Position numbers and translations under genes: made by a program. Source: Bizionia sp. (GTDB taxonomy: Bacteria; Bacteroidota; Bacteroidia; Flavobacteriales; Flavobacteriaceae). Taken from it: a stretch of DNA of 35,838 nucleotides. Positions 22,193 to 31,170 of the stretch are shown in pieces. How positions within the stretch are numbered: the stretch's first letter is position 1; each line of letters opens with the position of its first letter. The notes beneath the pieces are model-generated. The model saw only the letters and a program-made list of their open reading frames with translations. It was not told the DNA's origin and made no database searches. The stretch lies in NCBI GenBank assembly GCA_020631395.1, contig JAHDHI010000054.1, positions 1 through 35,838 on the forward strand, in the 5' to 3' direction.

Positions 22193-22239
22193 AACATTGG
22201 AATCTATTTACCTTTAATTTTAATCATCATAAAAAATAC

Positions 22240-22641
22240 ATGGCATCGATATTCACAAAAATAGTTAATGGAGACATTCCTTGTTACAAGGTTGCAGAGA
22301 CTGAGGACTTTCTCGCCTTCTTGGACGTTAATCCAAATGCCAAGGGACATACGCTCTGTATTCCTAAAAAAGAAGTGGATAAGATTTTCGATTTGGATGA
22401 GGAGACTTACAATGGATTGATGAAATTTTCTCGCAAGGTTGCCATGGCAATGGAAACAATCGTGGATTGCAAGCGCGTCGGGATGTCGGTAATAGGATTG
22501 GAAGTGCCACACGTACATGTACACCTAATTCCATTGAACACCATGGAAGATGCTCGTTTCATAAATAAAGAATCACTTGCCAAAGAAGAATTCGAGGCAA
22601 TTGCTGCATCTATAAACAAAGCCTTTACAAGTAGTCTATAG
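22240..22641 (+). CDS. HIT family nucleotide-binding hydrolase
   Basis: 133 residues, the full length of a HIT protein. The N-terminus MASIFTKIVNGDIPCYKV and FLDVNPNAKGHTLCIPKK are typical, and the catalytic triad HVHVHLIP is intact (H91, H93, H95). Such proteins hydrolyse nucleoside phosphoramidates or dinucleotides (Hint/AP4A type); the exact substrate is not visible. It follows greA by 47 nt on the same strand. Its 3' end overlaps the end of the convergent zinc-ribbon gene by 17 nt, an unusually tight junction with no room for a terminator. Confidence 0.93.
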   Translation: MASIFTKIVNGDIPCYKVAETEDFLAFLDVNPNAKGHTLCIPKKEVDKIFDLDEETYNGLMKFSRKVAMAMETIVDCKRVGMSVIGLEVPHVHVHLIPLNTMEDARFINKESLAKEEFEAIAASINKAFTSSL

Positions 22642-22975
22642 AAATAAGGACAACAACGGCTACAATAGATAGCATGGCCAGAACGAGGAGAATCCAAAAC
22701 AGTCTTTTGAACTTGCGTGACGCTTTCTTGGGAGTGAATGCCTTGAATTGATAATCGTAAATACGCTCGATGTCCTCGGTCCAACGCTCAGGATAAATTG
22801 AAGTATCGCAAACATTGCAATGCATGTCTGTAGTAATGTCCTGAGTTATCGACTTGGAAAAATGAGTTTCTATGAATTTTTGCTTGAACGTCAATTGCAA
22901 GTCTTCTTTGCTGAAGCATTCAGGGCAATTGTTGTTTAAGGAAACCTCTTTTACTGTAATGAGTTTTTCAGACAT
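22625..22975 (-). CDS. Zinc-ribbon protein with a C-terminal membrane helix
   Basis: 116 residues, no family recognised. Two CxxC pairs (C17-x2-C20 in NNCPECF and C53-x2-C56 in MHCNVCD) make a split zinc ribbon. A basic stretch PKKASRKFKR (about 82-91) is followed by one hydrophobic helix (about 92-113, LFWILLVLAMLSIVAVVVLI), giving a tail-anchored or C-tail membrane protein with the ribbon probably in the cytoplasm (positive-inside). It starts 16 nt after the histidine kinase gene ends, so both are likely co-transcribed; the ribbon protein may therefore act with the kinase. This link is inference. Confidence 0.72.
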   Translation of the reverse strand: MSEKLITVKEVSLNNNCPECFSKEDLQLTFKQKFIETHFSKSITQDITTDMHCNVCDTSIYPERWTEDIERIYDYQFKAFTPKKASRKFKRLFWILLVLAMLSIVAVVVLISIDYL

Positions 22976-22991
22976 GATTTTAAAGATGTGA

Positions 22992-24161
22992 TTATGGCTT
23001 TTTTAATGCGATTTGAAATGTCGTGCCTTTTCCAATCTCAGATTGCAATACTTTTATCTTTCCATTGTGGAACTCTTCGATTATTCGTTTAGCAAGGGAC
23101 AGCCCCAATCCCCAACCTCTTTTCTTGCTGGTGAAACCAGGCTCGAAAATAGTGTTGAATTGGCTTTTGGGAATGCCTTTCCCCGTATCCATTACCTTGA
23201 TGCTCACATATTTTTCAAAAGAAATCATTTCAATGCTCAAGTCTCCTTTGCCTCTCATGGCATCAATGGCATTCTTTACGAGATTTTCTATGGTCCAGCT
23301 ATACAGTTGCTTGTTTAAATCTACGAATACTGGCTCTTGAGGTAGTTTCAAACTGAAGTTTATAAGCTTGGAAGAGCGTGTTTTCAAATAGTCGTAAGAC
23401 GCTTTTGTTTCTGCTACGACATCTGTGTTTTCAAGTACGGGAATGGATCCTATCTTGCTAAAACGCTCGGTAATGGTTTGCAACCTATCAATGTCCTTTT
23501 CAATTTCCAGAATATATTCTGGATTTACATTTTCAGTTTTTAAAATTTCGGTCCAACCTATCAAAGAGGATAATGGTGTACCTATTTGGTGGGCTGTTTC
23601 CTTGGCCATACCGGTCCATAACTTGTTTTGGACTGCATTTTTGTTGCTTCTGAAAAAGAAATATACGACTGCGCCAAACAAAAAGATGATGAGCAACAAG
23701 GCAAGCGGGTAATACTTCAGCTTGTTCAAAACGACAGAATCCCCATAATACAATTTACCTACATAGTTTTTGGAATTGGTCTTTGGATCTATGTAGGAGA
23801 GTTCGATGGGTTTGTTTTGCGCTTCGAATTGTTGAATCAGTTTGTTTATGTAAACCGAGTCCTTGACCTTTTCCTCGTTGATGTTTATTGTATTGATATG
23901 TTTGTCCACATTGACCAATATCTTGGGTGTCAGACTGTCCGAAAATACAATCTTGTCAACCAAGATGTTGACGTTGTCCGTCAAAGATACCTTTTGAAAC
24001 TCTGCCATGGCTTCAGCCCAGATATCCATTTTAATACGTTGCTGCTCTTTGAATTTTTGAAAGAATATGTAAGTATTCCATAGGATGAGAGAGATAATAG
24101 CAAAAGAAGCTATGGTGATGATCCAGCGAATAGGTTGTCTATGTTTGGTAAAAAACATCAA
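22992..24161 (-). CDS. Membrane sensor histidine kinase
   Basis: 389 residues. Two membrane helices (about 12-34 and 150-170) enclose a periplasmic region of about 115 residues without a recognised sensor fold. The phosphoacceptor H-box is AKETAHQIGTPLSSLIGWTE (His191). The ATPase domain has NLVKNAIDAM (N box), VMDTGKGIPKSQF (G1) and RGWGLGLSLAKRIIEE (G2). No response regulator is adjacent; the nearest partner is the zinc-ribbon membrane protein 16 nt downstream. Start: ATG at 24161, with another ATG one codon later. It is divergent from the flavin reductase gene. The His motif variant AHQIGTPL is the form common in Bacteroidota kinases near response regulators, from memory. Confidence 0.92.
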   Translation of the reverse strand: MMFFTKHRQPIRWIITIASFAIISLILWNTYIFFQKFKEQQRIKMDIWAEAMAEFQKVSLTDNVNILVDKIVFSDSLTPKILVNVDKHINTININEEKVKDSVYINKLIQQFEAQNKPIELSYIDPKTNSKNYVGKLYYGDSVVLNKLKYYPLALLLIIFLFGAVVYFFFRSNKNAVQNKLWTGMAKETAHQIGTPLSSLIGWTEILKTENVNPEYILEIEKDIDRLQTITERFSKIGSIPVLENTDVVAETKASYDYLKTRSSKLINFSLKLPQEPVFVDLNKQLYSWTIENLVKNAIDAMRGKGDLSIEMISFEKYVSIKVMDTGKGIPKSQFNTIFEPGFTSKKRGWGLGLSLAKRIIEEFHNGKIKVLQSEIGKGTTFQIALKKP

Positions 24162-24254
24162 GTTTTGGTTTTGAGATGTTAATATAATGCAAATCTGTTA
24201 ATAATATTGTGCGTGCATACCGTCAAATCATTTTTAGTTCATTGTCAAAATAGG

Positions 24255-24262
24255 TACATTTG
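24255..24262 (+). promoter_or_regulatory. Probable -7 element of the flavin reductase-like gene
   Basis: TACATTTG, a full TAnnTTTG match 20 nt upstream of the ATG at 24283; predicted start near 24269. No upstream TTG at the right distance. Confidence 0.45.
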
Positions 24263-24282
24263 CCAATAATTAGATTTAATTG

Positions 24283-25131
24283 ATGACGACATTCGACCCT
24301 AAAGAACTCACAACTGCAAAGTTACATAGTTATTTGCTTAGTGCTGTGGCACCTAGGCCAATAGCTTTTGCCAGTACAAAAGATGAAGAAGGAAACCCTA
24401 ATTTATCGCCTTTCAGCTTCTTTAACGTCTTTAGTGCGAACCCTCCAATATTGATTTTTTCCCCAGCACGTCGTGTAAGGGACAATACGACAAAGCATAC
24501 CTTGGAGAATGCGCTGGCTACAAAAGAAGTAGTTATAAACGTGGTGAACTATGACATCGTACAGCAAATGTCGTTAAGCAGCACGGAATATGCCAAAGGC
24601 ATCAATGAATTTGAAAAGGCAGGTCTGACAATGTTGAAAAGCGATTTGGTAAAACCTTTTCGCGTGGCGGAATCACCAGTGCAGTTTGAATGCAAGGTAA
24701 ATGAGGTCGTGGCATTGGGAAGTGAAGGAGGAGCAGGAAATCTAATTGTATGCGAAGTCGTAAAACTGCACATTGACGAAGCTGTTTTGGATGAAAAAGG
24801 GAGCATAGACCAAGTGAAATTGGATTTGGTATCCCGGGCTGGAGGTAGCTATTACAGTAGAGCGAAGGCAGGTTTTTTCGAAATACCAAAACCTTTGTCC
24901 ACATTGGGGATAGGGGTAGATGCCTTGCCAGAGCAAGTTAGGAATAGTAGTGTTTTGACAGGTAATGATTTAGGGATGTTGGGCAATGTCGAAGTGCTGC
25001 CAATCAAAGATGAGGCTTTTACTAAAAAGCATCATTTGCAAGATTTGACAATAGAGGAAAAACATAAGAAAGCACAATCGTTTCTAAGTTTTGGAGACTT
25101 GGTGAGCGCATGGAACACATTGTTGTCGTAA
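24283..25131 (+). CDS. Flavin reductase-like FMN-binding domain protein
   Basis: 282 residues from the ATG at 24283 (a TTG one codon earlier at 24280 is rejected). The N-terminal 190 residues form a split-barrel FMN-binding domain of the flavin reductase/RutF type: AVAPRPIAFASTKDEEGN (about 20-37), NLSPFSFFNVFSANPPILI and RDNTTKHTLENALATKEVVI. In the family, this domain binds FMN and often reduces it with NAD(P)H. The C-terminal 90 residues (GGSYYSRAKAGFFEIPKP and after) are an extension seen in a subgroup of unknown role. It is divergent from the kinase; the DUF3127 gene follows 48 nt downstream and could be co-transcribed. Physiological substrate unknown. Confidence 0.85.
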   Translation: MTTFDPKELTTAKLHSYLLSAVAPRPIAFASTKDEEGNPNLSPFSFFNVFSANPPILIFSPARRVRDNTTKHTLENALATKEVVINVVNYDIVQQMSLSSTEYAKGINEFEKAGLTMLKSDLVKPFRVAESPVQFECKVNEVVALGSEGGAGNLIVCEVVKLHIDEAVLDEKGSIDQVKLDLVSRAGGSYYSRAKAGFFEIPKPLSTLGIGVDALPEQVRNSSVLTGNDLGMLGNVEVLPIKDEAFTKKHHLQDLTIEEKHKKAQSFLSFGDLVSAWNTLLS

Positions 25132-25179
25132 ACATGACAATCTATAGAATAGACGAATATTTAAATAATTATACGAGTA

Positions 25180-25554
25180 ATGGAAGTACAAGGAAAAGTA
25201 AAGTTAATTGGGCAAGAGCAAACTTTTGGTAGCAACGGGTTTAGAAAAAGAGAATTGGTCGTAACGACCGACGAGCAGTACCCTCAACATATTATGGTGG
25301 AATTTGTTCAAGACAAATGTGATTTGTTGAATAACTACCAAGTTGGACAAGATGTAAAAGTGAGCATCAACCTAAGAGGTAGAGAGTGGGTAAACCCACA
25401 AGGAGAAGCAAAATACTTCAACTCCATACAAGGATGGAGAATAGAAGGAGCACAAGCTGCTGCCCCAGCTGGTATGCCAGAAGTACCACCAGCACAAGCC
25501 TTTGAACCGGCAACGGATTTAAAGGAAGAAGATCATGACGATTTGCCTTTCTAA
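25180..25554 (+). CDS. DUF3127 family protein with an SSB-type C-terminal tip
   Basis: 124 residues. The N-terminal part (about 1-88) is an OB-fold-like domain of the DUF3127 family: MEVQGKVKLIGQEQTFGS, FRKRELVVTTDEQYPQHIMV and NLRGREWVNPQGEAKYFNSI. A flexible Ala/Pro-rich linker (about 90-112) leads to an acidic end, EEDHDDLPF. The last five residues DDLPF are identical to those of the SSB at 2115-2555. SSB tips recruit repair and replication proteins, so this small protein may dock onto the same partners or bind single-stranded DNA; both are inference. It lies between a flavin reductase gene and a terminator, with no DNA-repair neighbour. Confidence 0.88.
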   Translation: MEVQGKVKLIGQEQTFGSNGFRKRELVVTTDEQYPQHIMVEFVQDKCDLLNNYQVGQDVKVSINLRGREWVNPQGEAKYFNSIQGWRIEGAQAAAPAGMPEVPPAQAFEPATDLKEEDHDDLPF

Positions 25555-25593
25555 GATAGGCTCTATTTGAAGATAGGTTGAAACCTCATAAAT

Positions 25594-25630
25594 AAAAACG
25601 GCAATGATGCATCATCATTGCCGTTTTTTT
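25594..25630 (+). terminator. Intrinsic terminator after the DUF3127 gene
   Basis: Perfect 16-bp stem (25594-25609 with 25613-25628), CAT loop, GC core CGGCAATGATG and a T7 run at 25624-25630. It separates DUF3127 from the transporter gene. Confidence 0.92.
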
Positions 25631-25659
25631 GTTTTGAATAATTGCATTATTTTTCGTCT

Positions 25660-27039
25660 ATGAATGTAACCATAGCCATAGAGACCATTTTCAAGAAATA
25701 TTTGCCTTCTCCTTTTACCATCGCGGTATTGTTAACGTTGATAACGATAATTTTGGCCTTTTTCCTAACAGATTCACCAAAGGATGAAAATCATCTATTG
25801 ACGATTTTGAGTTTTTGGGAAGCTGGCATTTGGAACAAGGGATTGCTAGTGTTTGCCTATCAAATGATGCTTATTTTGGTGCTGGGACATGTACTTGTTT
25901 TGAGTAGACCAGTAAATGCATTGATTGAAGGCCTGTCCAAAAATGTGACAAACACGGCAAGTGCTGTCGTTTTGGTGAGTGTCACGACAATGATTGCGGC
26001 TTTTTTCAATTGGGGTTTGGGACTAATCTTTGGAGCCATTCTAGCTCGAAAAGTAGGTGAACATGCACAGCAAAACAACATACCTTTAAACTATCCTTTG
26101 GTCGGAGCTGCCGGTTATGTGGGGTTAATGGTTTGGCATGGAGGCATAAGTGGATCGGCACCCATAAAAGTCGCCGAAAAAGATCACATCAGGGAGTTCA
26201 TGGCAGAGGTTTCTTCTGCGGAAACAATGAGCTTGATTCCTGAAAGCATAAGTTTCAATGCCACCATATTCAGTTGGTGGAACCTGTTGCTGTTTGGAAT
26301 CTTGTTGGTAGTCATTCCGTTTGTGCTGACAAGAATAGCAAAGATGGCAAAACCAACGAATATGAATCTTGATGTTTACGATTTGGGAAAAAATTCCAAA
26401 GCAGAAAAAATAGAAGGTGCAGAAAAGTTGGATTATTCCAATTGGTTTGGAATGGGGTTTGGAGTTATTGTTCTGGTTGCCTTTTTGTATCAATATTGGG
26501 ATTCATTGTCAGAATTGAGAATTACACCGAACATGCTCAACTTTTTAATGCTTGGGCTGGCGGTGCTATTGCATCGAAACTTCAGCAATTTTTTGAATGC
26601 GGTCGAGGAAGCCATAAAGGGAGCCTCTGGTATTTTGATTCAGTTCCCACTGTATTTTGGAATTATGGGAATCATGAAAAGCACAGGAATGGTCGTTGCC
26701 ATTTCTGATTTTTTCGTTTCAGTGGCTTCTGAAACCACATTGCCCATATTTACATTCATAAGCGCCGGAATAGTAAACGTCTTTGTACCAAGTGGTGGTG
26801 GACAGTGGGCCATTCAAGGTCCTATCGTGGTAGAATCCGCCATAAAACTTGGTGTGCCATTGCCAAAGGCAATCATGGCATTGGCCTATGGGGATCAGAT
26901 AACGAATATGCTACAACCTTTTTGGGCGCTGCCTTTGTTGGGGATTACAAAATTGAAGGCAAAGGAGATTTTACCTTACACACTGCTATTAATGTGCGTG
27001 GGGATAGTTATTTATATTTTAGGACTCTTATTTTTGTAG
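25660..27039 (+). CDS. atoE: Short-chain fatty acid transporter, AtoE family
   Basis: 459 residues from the ATG at 25660 ([20 protein letters not shown]); a TTG at 25642 in frame is rejected. It has about 12 hydrophobic segments along its length. Family marks include [41 protein letters not shown] and [20 protein letters not shown], all typical of AtoE-type carriers for acetoacetate and short-chain fatty acids (each is quoted here only in part where long). The aat gene starts one base after its stop, so the two are co-transcribed although functionally unrelated. A strong terminator upstream isolates it from DUF3127; I found no clear promoter box in the 30 nt before the ATG. Confidence 0.88.
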   Translation: MNVTIAIETIFKKYLPSPFTIAVLLTLITIILAFFLTDSPKDENHLLTILSFWEAGIWNKGLLVFAYQMMLILVLGHVLVLSRPVNALIEGLSKNVTNTASAVVLVSVTTMIAAFFNWGLGLIFGAILARKVGEHAQQNNIPLNYPLVGAAGYVGLMVWHGGISGSAPIKVAEKDHIREFMAEVSSAETMSLIPESISFNATIFSWWNLLLFGILLVVIPFVLTRIAKMAKPTNMNLDVYDLGKNSKAEKIEGAEKLDYSNWFGMGFGVIVLVAFLYQYWDSLSELRITPNMLNFLMLGLAVLLHRNFSNFLNAVEEAIKGASGILIQFPLYFGIMGIMKSTGMVVAISDFFVSVASETTLPIFTFISAGIVNVFVPSGGGQWAIQGPIVVESAIKLGVPLPKAIMALAYGDQITNMLQPFWALPLLGITKLKAKEILPYTLLLMCVGIVIYILGLLFL

Positions 27040-27040
27040 C

Positions 27041-27670
27041 ATGTATTTCTTAGATGAAAATAGCAAGTTTCCAGATGTGTCTTTGGCTACGGAAGATGGT
27101 TTGTTGGCCTTTGGAGGTGATTTGTCCATCGAACGTTTGTTGTCTGCCTATGAAAAAGGCATCTTTCCATGGTTCAATGAAGATGAAAATATTTTGTGGT
27201 GGTCTCCAGATCCACGATTTGTCTTGTTTCCTTCAGAGTTGAAAGTGTCCAAAAGTATGAGGCAATTTATGAAAAAATGCAATTATGAAGTTACCGTAAA
27301 CAAGGACTTCAAAAGGGTGATCATGGAATGTGCCAAGACAAAGCGAGAAGGTCAAGCTGGTACTTGGATCACAGAAAGCATGTTGGAGGCCTACGTTAAA
27401 TTACATGAAATGGGTTATGCAAAATCAGTTGAGGTTTGGAACAACGATGTGCTTGTAGGAGGATTGTATGGGGTGGATTTGGGAAACAAGGTGTTTTGCG
27501 GTGAAAGCATGTTTGCAAAGGAAAGCAATGCCAGCAAAACAGGATTCATCACCTTTATCCAAAATAGTGACTACAAGTTGGTAGATTGCCAAGTATATAC
27601 CAACCATTTGGAAAGTTTGGGAGCCAAGGACATTTCTAGAGATGCGTTTTTGGAGTATTTGCAACTTTGA
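27041..27670 (+). CDS. aat: Leucyl/phenylalanyl-tRNA-protein transferase
   Basis: 209 residues. It attaches Leu or Phe from aminoacyl-tRNA to proteins with N-terminal Lys or Arg, marking them for ClpS/ClpAP degradation (bacterial N-end rule). Marks: [20 protein letters not shown] (about 23-42), [20 protein letters not shown] and then the acceptor-fold segments [20 protein letters not shown] (about 146-165) and KTGFITF. The length fits the family. It starts one base after the transporter stop. SemiSWEET and leuS converge from the right; the intervening 78 nt show no obvious terminator. Full conservation of motifs suggests it is active. Confidence 0.96.
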   Translation: MYFLDENSKFPDVSLATEDGLLAFGGDLSIERLLSAYEKGIFPWFNEDENILWWSPDPRFVLFPSELKVSKSMRQFMKKCNYEVTVNKDFKRVIMECAKTKREGQAGTWITESMLEAYVKLHEMGYAKSVEVWNNDVLVGGLYGVDLGNKVFCGESMFAKESNASKTGFITFIQNSDYKLVDCQVYTNHLESLGAKDISRDAFLEYLQL

Positions 27671-27748
27671 TCTATATTCAGGATTCCTACGACACGAGAC
27701 TTGACCTAAATATTGACTAAGAAGCAGTAATTCTCATAGAACACTAGT

Positions 27749-28045
27749 TTACTTGTTCCTGTATTTCAACTTGAAATAAACCAATATGAAAGAAGAGATG
27801 GCAGTTATTGCATTCGCCAAGACAATAGACAAGCTATCTATCAAGATGCCGTAGGCAAACCAAAAGAGAATACCCACAAAAAATATGGAAAACATAGGTA
27901 AGGACAATCCTGAAACATCCTTTGTCTTCCATGTTTGGTATACTTGCGGCAAAAAGGAGGCAGTTGTCAAGGTTGCGCCTATCAAGCCTATTATTTCTAT
28001 GTGATTCGAGTTCATTGTTTCATTTGTCCCGATTGATGTTCTCAT
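27749..28045 (-). CDS. SemiSWEET-type sugar transporter
   Basis: 98 residues, or 88 if translation starts at the ATG at 28015 (MNSNHIEIIGLIGATLTTAS), which fits the usual SemiSWEET N-terminus better; the longer form only adds MRTSIGTNET. Three membrane helices (about 18-35, 48-68 and 72-90 in the long form) make one MtN3/PQ-loop repeat with SFLPQVYQTWKTKDVSGLS carrying the PQ motif and FFVGILFWFAYGI after it. SemiSWEETs work as dimers that let sugars cross by facilitated diffusion. It starts 9 nt after the leuS stop on the same strand, so it is probably co-transcribed with leuS. Confidence 0.9.
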   Translation of the reverse strand: MRTSIGTNETMNSNHIEIIGLIGATLTTASFLPQVYQTWKTKDVSGLSLPMFSIFFVGILFWFAYGILIDSLSIVLANAITAISSFILVYFKLKYRNK

Positions 28046-28054
28046 TGCTGGAAA

Positions 28055-31000
28055 CTACCCAACGATATTGACGATCTTTCCAGGAACTACAATTACTTTT
28101 TTAGGCTCGCGTCCATCCAATTGTGCAATTGTCTTTTCGTGTGCCATTACTGTTTTTTCGATGTCTTCTTTGTTCATGTCCATTGGTAGTTCCAAGGTAA
28201 AACGCATCTTGCCATTGAACGATATGGGATAGTTCTTGCTACTTTCCACCAAATGACTCGCATCGAATGTTGGGAATGCAGCTGTCGAAATGGACTCGTT
28301 ATGTCCCAATCGATTGTATAGCTCTTCAGCTATGTGTGGTGCATAAGGAGATATCAATGTCAATAGTGGCTCCAAGACGGCTTTGCTGGTACACTTTTGT
28401 GCAGTCAATTCGTTTACGGCAATCATGAAGGTCGATACCGATGTGTTGAATGAGAAATTCTCGATGTCTTCCTCTACTTTCTTTATGGTCTTGTGCAACG
28501 TTTTCAAATTGTCTTTTGTTGGCTCGGCATCGTTTACGTTCAATCCGTTTTCACCAACATACAATTTCCATAGTTTCTTTAGGAAACCGTGTACTCCTGT
28601 AATTCCAGCCGTATTCCAAGGTTTTGCTTGTTCCAATGGTCCTAGGAACATTTCATAAAGACGTAGGCTGTCTGCTCCGTATTGTTCGCAGATGGCATCT
28701 GGGTTTACGACATTTTTTTTGGACTTGGACATCTTTTCGATTTCTCTACCTACTTTGTAAACACCTTCTTCTAAAATAAATTTAGCATTTTTAAAATCCT
28801 GACCAAATTCTTTATCTTCTTTTAACCCTTCAATATCTAATTCGTCAGATGCATTTACATAATCAACTTTGATATGAATCGGATCTATATACTGAAGTTT
28901 TAGATATACTCTATCTTCATTAATCCCAATTATTTCAGAAAGGCGATTAGACCACTCAGTAACATATTCCTTTTTAAATAAACTGACATTTAATAGGTTT
29001 TCTATCTCATTGTTTTTTTTATTTAAATAAGCTTTAGGTATAAATAAATTACCTAATCTTCTTGTCAACTCATTTTCGAATTCATAAAACCTTTTTAAAC
29101 TATCACTGTTTATATTTTTATATAACTCTGAATCAAATGCGGAATCGATACTAAATCTAACTTTGTAAACAAAAGCACTAGTCCCCAAAATCATCCCTTG
29201 GTTTATCAATTTCTTGAAAGGCTCTTCGACATTAACGAATCCACGATCTTTCAATAGCTTCACCCAAAAGCGGGAGTATAGCAGATGGCCGGTGGCGTGC
29301 TCGCTTCCTCCAATGTATAGGTCCACGTTTTCCCAATAGTCCAATGCGCCTTTGCTGGCAAAGGTTTCTTCTCTCATTGCATCTTCCATGTATCGGAAGA
29401 AATACCAGGAGCTTCCTGCCCAACCAGGCATCGTGTTCAATTCCAAAGGATGAACGGTCTCGTTGTCTATCTTGTCGTTACTAACAACGGTATTGCTTTC
29501 CGTACACCAAGCCCAAACGTCTGCACGACCCAATGGTGGTTCTCCAGTTTCGGTAGGAAGGTATTTTTCCACTTCCGGCAATCGTATCGGCAAATGCTCG
29601 GTCTCTATCATTTGTGGCATGCCGTTTACGTAATATACCGGGAAAGGTTCTCCCCAATAACGTTGTCTTGAGAATACGGCATCACGTAGCCTGTAATTGG
29701 TCTTGCCTTCTCCTTGGCCCAATTGCTCCAATTCGTAAATGGCGCGTTTGGTTGCTTTCTTGTAGTTCATCCCATTCAGGAAATCACTATTGGCAATTAC
29801 CGTCTTATCCTTGTCGGCGAAGGCTTCTTCGGAGATGTCCACACCGTCGAAGATGTTGGGTATTGCAATGTCGAAGTGCCTTGCAAAATCATAGTCTCGT
29901 TGATCTCCGCAAGGGACAGCCATTACAGCACCAGTTCCGTAACTTGCCAATACGTAATCGCCAATCCAGATTTGTATGGGTTCCTTTGTGAACGGATGCT
30001 CTGCATAGGCTCCAGTGAATACACCGGAAATGGTCTTTACGTCGGCCATGCGATCACGCTCACTACGTTTGGCAGTTTTTTCTATGTAGGTTTCTACTGC
30101 TTCTTTCTGTTCTGGTGTGGTTATCTTGTCCACCAATTCGTGTTCTGGAGCCAAGGTCATGAAACTGACGCCAAAGATGGTATCCGGTCGAGTGGTAAAA
30201 ACATCTATTGTGGCATCGTGGTCTTTTACATTGAAGGTTACACTGGCTCCAACGGATTTTCCAATCCAGTTGCGCTGGCTTTCCTTTAGTGAATCTGTCC
30301 AATCTATCGTATCCAAACCTTGAAGCAAACGTTCTGCATATGCAGAGATGCGCATGCTCCATTGCGTCATCTTCTTACGAATGACAGGATGTCCTCCTCG
30401 TTCTGAAACACCATTCACTATTTCATCATTTGCCAGAACTGTTCCCAATGCTGGGCACCAGTTTACCTCAGTTTCGGCCAAATAGGTCAATCTATATTGT
30501 AGTAGTATTCTTTGTTGCGCTTCTGAAGACATCGCGTTCCATTCTTCAGCAGAAAAAGAACTAGTGTCGTCATCGCAAACTGCATTTATCGTCGTATTGC
30601 CTTCAGCGGAAAAGATAGATGTCAATTCTTTGATGTCTTTTGCTTTGTTGTCATCATTGCAATAATACGATTCATATAGTTGAATGAATATCCATTGTGT
30701 CCACTTGTAATATTCTGGGTTTGATGTTCGTACTTCCCTACTCCAATCGAAGGAGAAACCTATTTTGTCCAATTGTCTTCTATAGGTTGCGATGTTGGTT
30801 TCCGTGGTGAGGGCGGGATGCTGTCCAGTTTGAATGGCATATTGCTCTGCAGGCAAACCAAAGCTATCGTAACCTTGTGGATGCAATACGTTAAACCCCT
30901 TGTGGCGTTTGTAACGTGCATAGATGTCGCTGGCAATGTAGCCTAGTGGATGTCCTACGTGCAAACCTGCCCCACTTGGGTAAGGAAACATGTCCAATAC

Positions 31001-31102
31001 ATAATACTTTGGCTTGTCGCTGGCATTGGATGCTTTGAACGTTTGGTTTTTTGCCCAATGGTCTTGCCACTTCTTCTCTATGTCGTTAAAATCGTATTTC
31101 AT
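28055..31102 (-). CDS. leuS: Leucyl-tRNA synthetase with an enlarged, AT-rich insertion before KMSKS
   Basis: 1015 residues, long even for Bacteroidota LeuRS (about 930-950 from memory). It charges tRNA-Leu. The HIGH motif is HVGH at 48-51 (FPYPSGAGLHVGH) and KMSKS is at 790-794. The editing domain is intact (TTRPDTIFG and GTGAVMAVP), as is the tRNA-binding C-terminal part. Between GMILGTSAFVY (about 634-644) and KMSKS lies the leucine-specific region, expanded here by roughly 70 residues. The DNA for about 28755-29165 is markedly AT-rich: a hand count gives about 26% GC over 28801-29160, against 50% in 29401-29460 and 40% in 28561-28620 of the same gene. The frame is open throughout, so the gene should be functional. 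SemiSWEET follows 9 nt on. Confidence 0.97.
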   Translation of the reverse strand: MKYDFNDIEKKWQDHWAKNQTFKASNASDKPKYYVLDMFPYPSGAGLHVGHPLGYIASDIYARYKRHKGFNVLHPQGYDSFGLPAEQYAIQTGQHPALTTETNIATYRRQLDKIGFSFDWSREVRTSNPEYYKWTQWIFIQLYESYYCNDDNKAKDIKELTSIFSAEGNTTINAVCDDDTSSFSAEEWNAMSSEAQQRILLQYRLTYLAETEVNWCPALGTVLANDEIVNGVSERGGHPVIRKKMTQWSMRISAYAERLLQGLDTIDWTDSLKESQRNWIGKSVGASVTFNVKDHDATIDVFTTRPDTIFGVSFMTLAPEHELVDKITTPEQKEAVETYIEKTAKRSERDRMADVKTISGVFTGAYAEHPFTKEPIQIWIGDYVLASYGTGAVMAVPCGDQRDYDFARHFDIAIPNIFDGVDISEEAFADKDKTVIANSDFLNGMNYKKATKRAIYELEQLGQGEGKTNYRLRDAVFSRQRYWGEPFPVYYVNGMPQMIETEHLPIRLPEVEKYLPTETGEPPLGRADVWAWCTESNTVVSNDKIDNETVHPLELNTMPGWAGSSWYFFRYMEDAMREETFASKGALDYWENVDLYIGGSEHATGHLLYSRFWVKLLKDRGFVNVEEPFKKLINQGMILGTSAFVYKVRFSIDSAFDSELYKNINSDSLKRFYEFENELTRRLGNLFIPKAYLNKKNNEIENLLNVSLFKKEYVTEWSNRLSEIIGINEDRVYLKLQYIDPIHIKVDYVNASDELDIEGLKEDKEFGQDFKNAKFILEEGVYKVGREIEKMSKSKKNVVNPDAICEQYGADSLRLYEMFLGPLEQAKPWNTAGITGVHGFLKKLWKLYVGENGLNVNDAEPTKDNLKTLHKTIKKVEEDIENFSFNTSVSTFMIAVNELTAQKCTSKAVLEPLLTLISPYAPHIAEELYNRLGHNESISTAAFPTFDASHLVESSKNYPISFNGKMRFTLELPMDMNKEDIEKTVMAHEKTIAQLDGREPKKVIVVPGKIVNIVG

Positions 31103-31170
31103 CTATGTACTTGCTGGTTTCAAAGCCGCAAATTTAAGGGTATTGACTGACAATAAAAAGCCTATTGCCT

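Noticed and set aside
26442..27053. Out-of-frame plus-strand frames inside the AtoE-type gene
   Set aside because: They are shadows in another frame of the transporter.
29614..30289. Plus-strand frames (125 and 191 residues) within leuS
   Set aside because: They are antisense to the LeuRS editing domain and show no domain; they arise from the strong codon bias of leuS.
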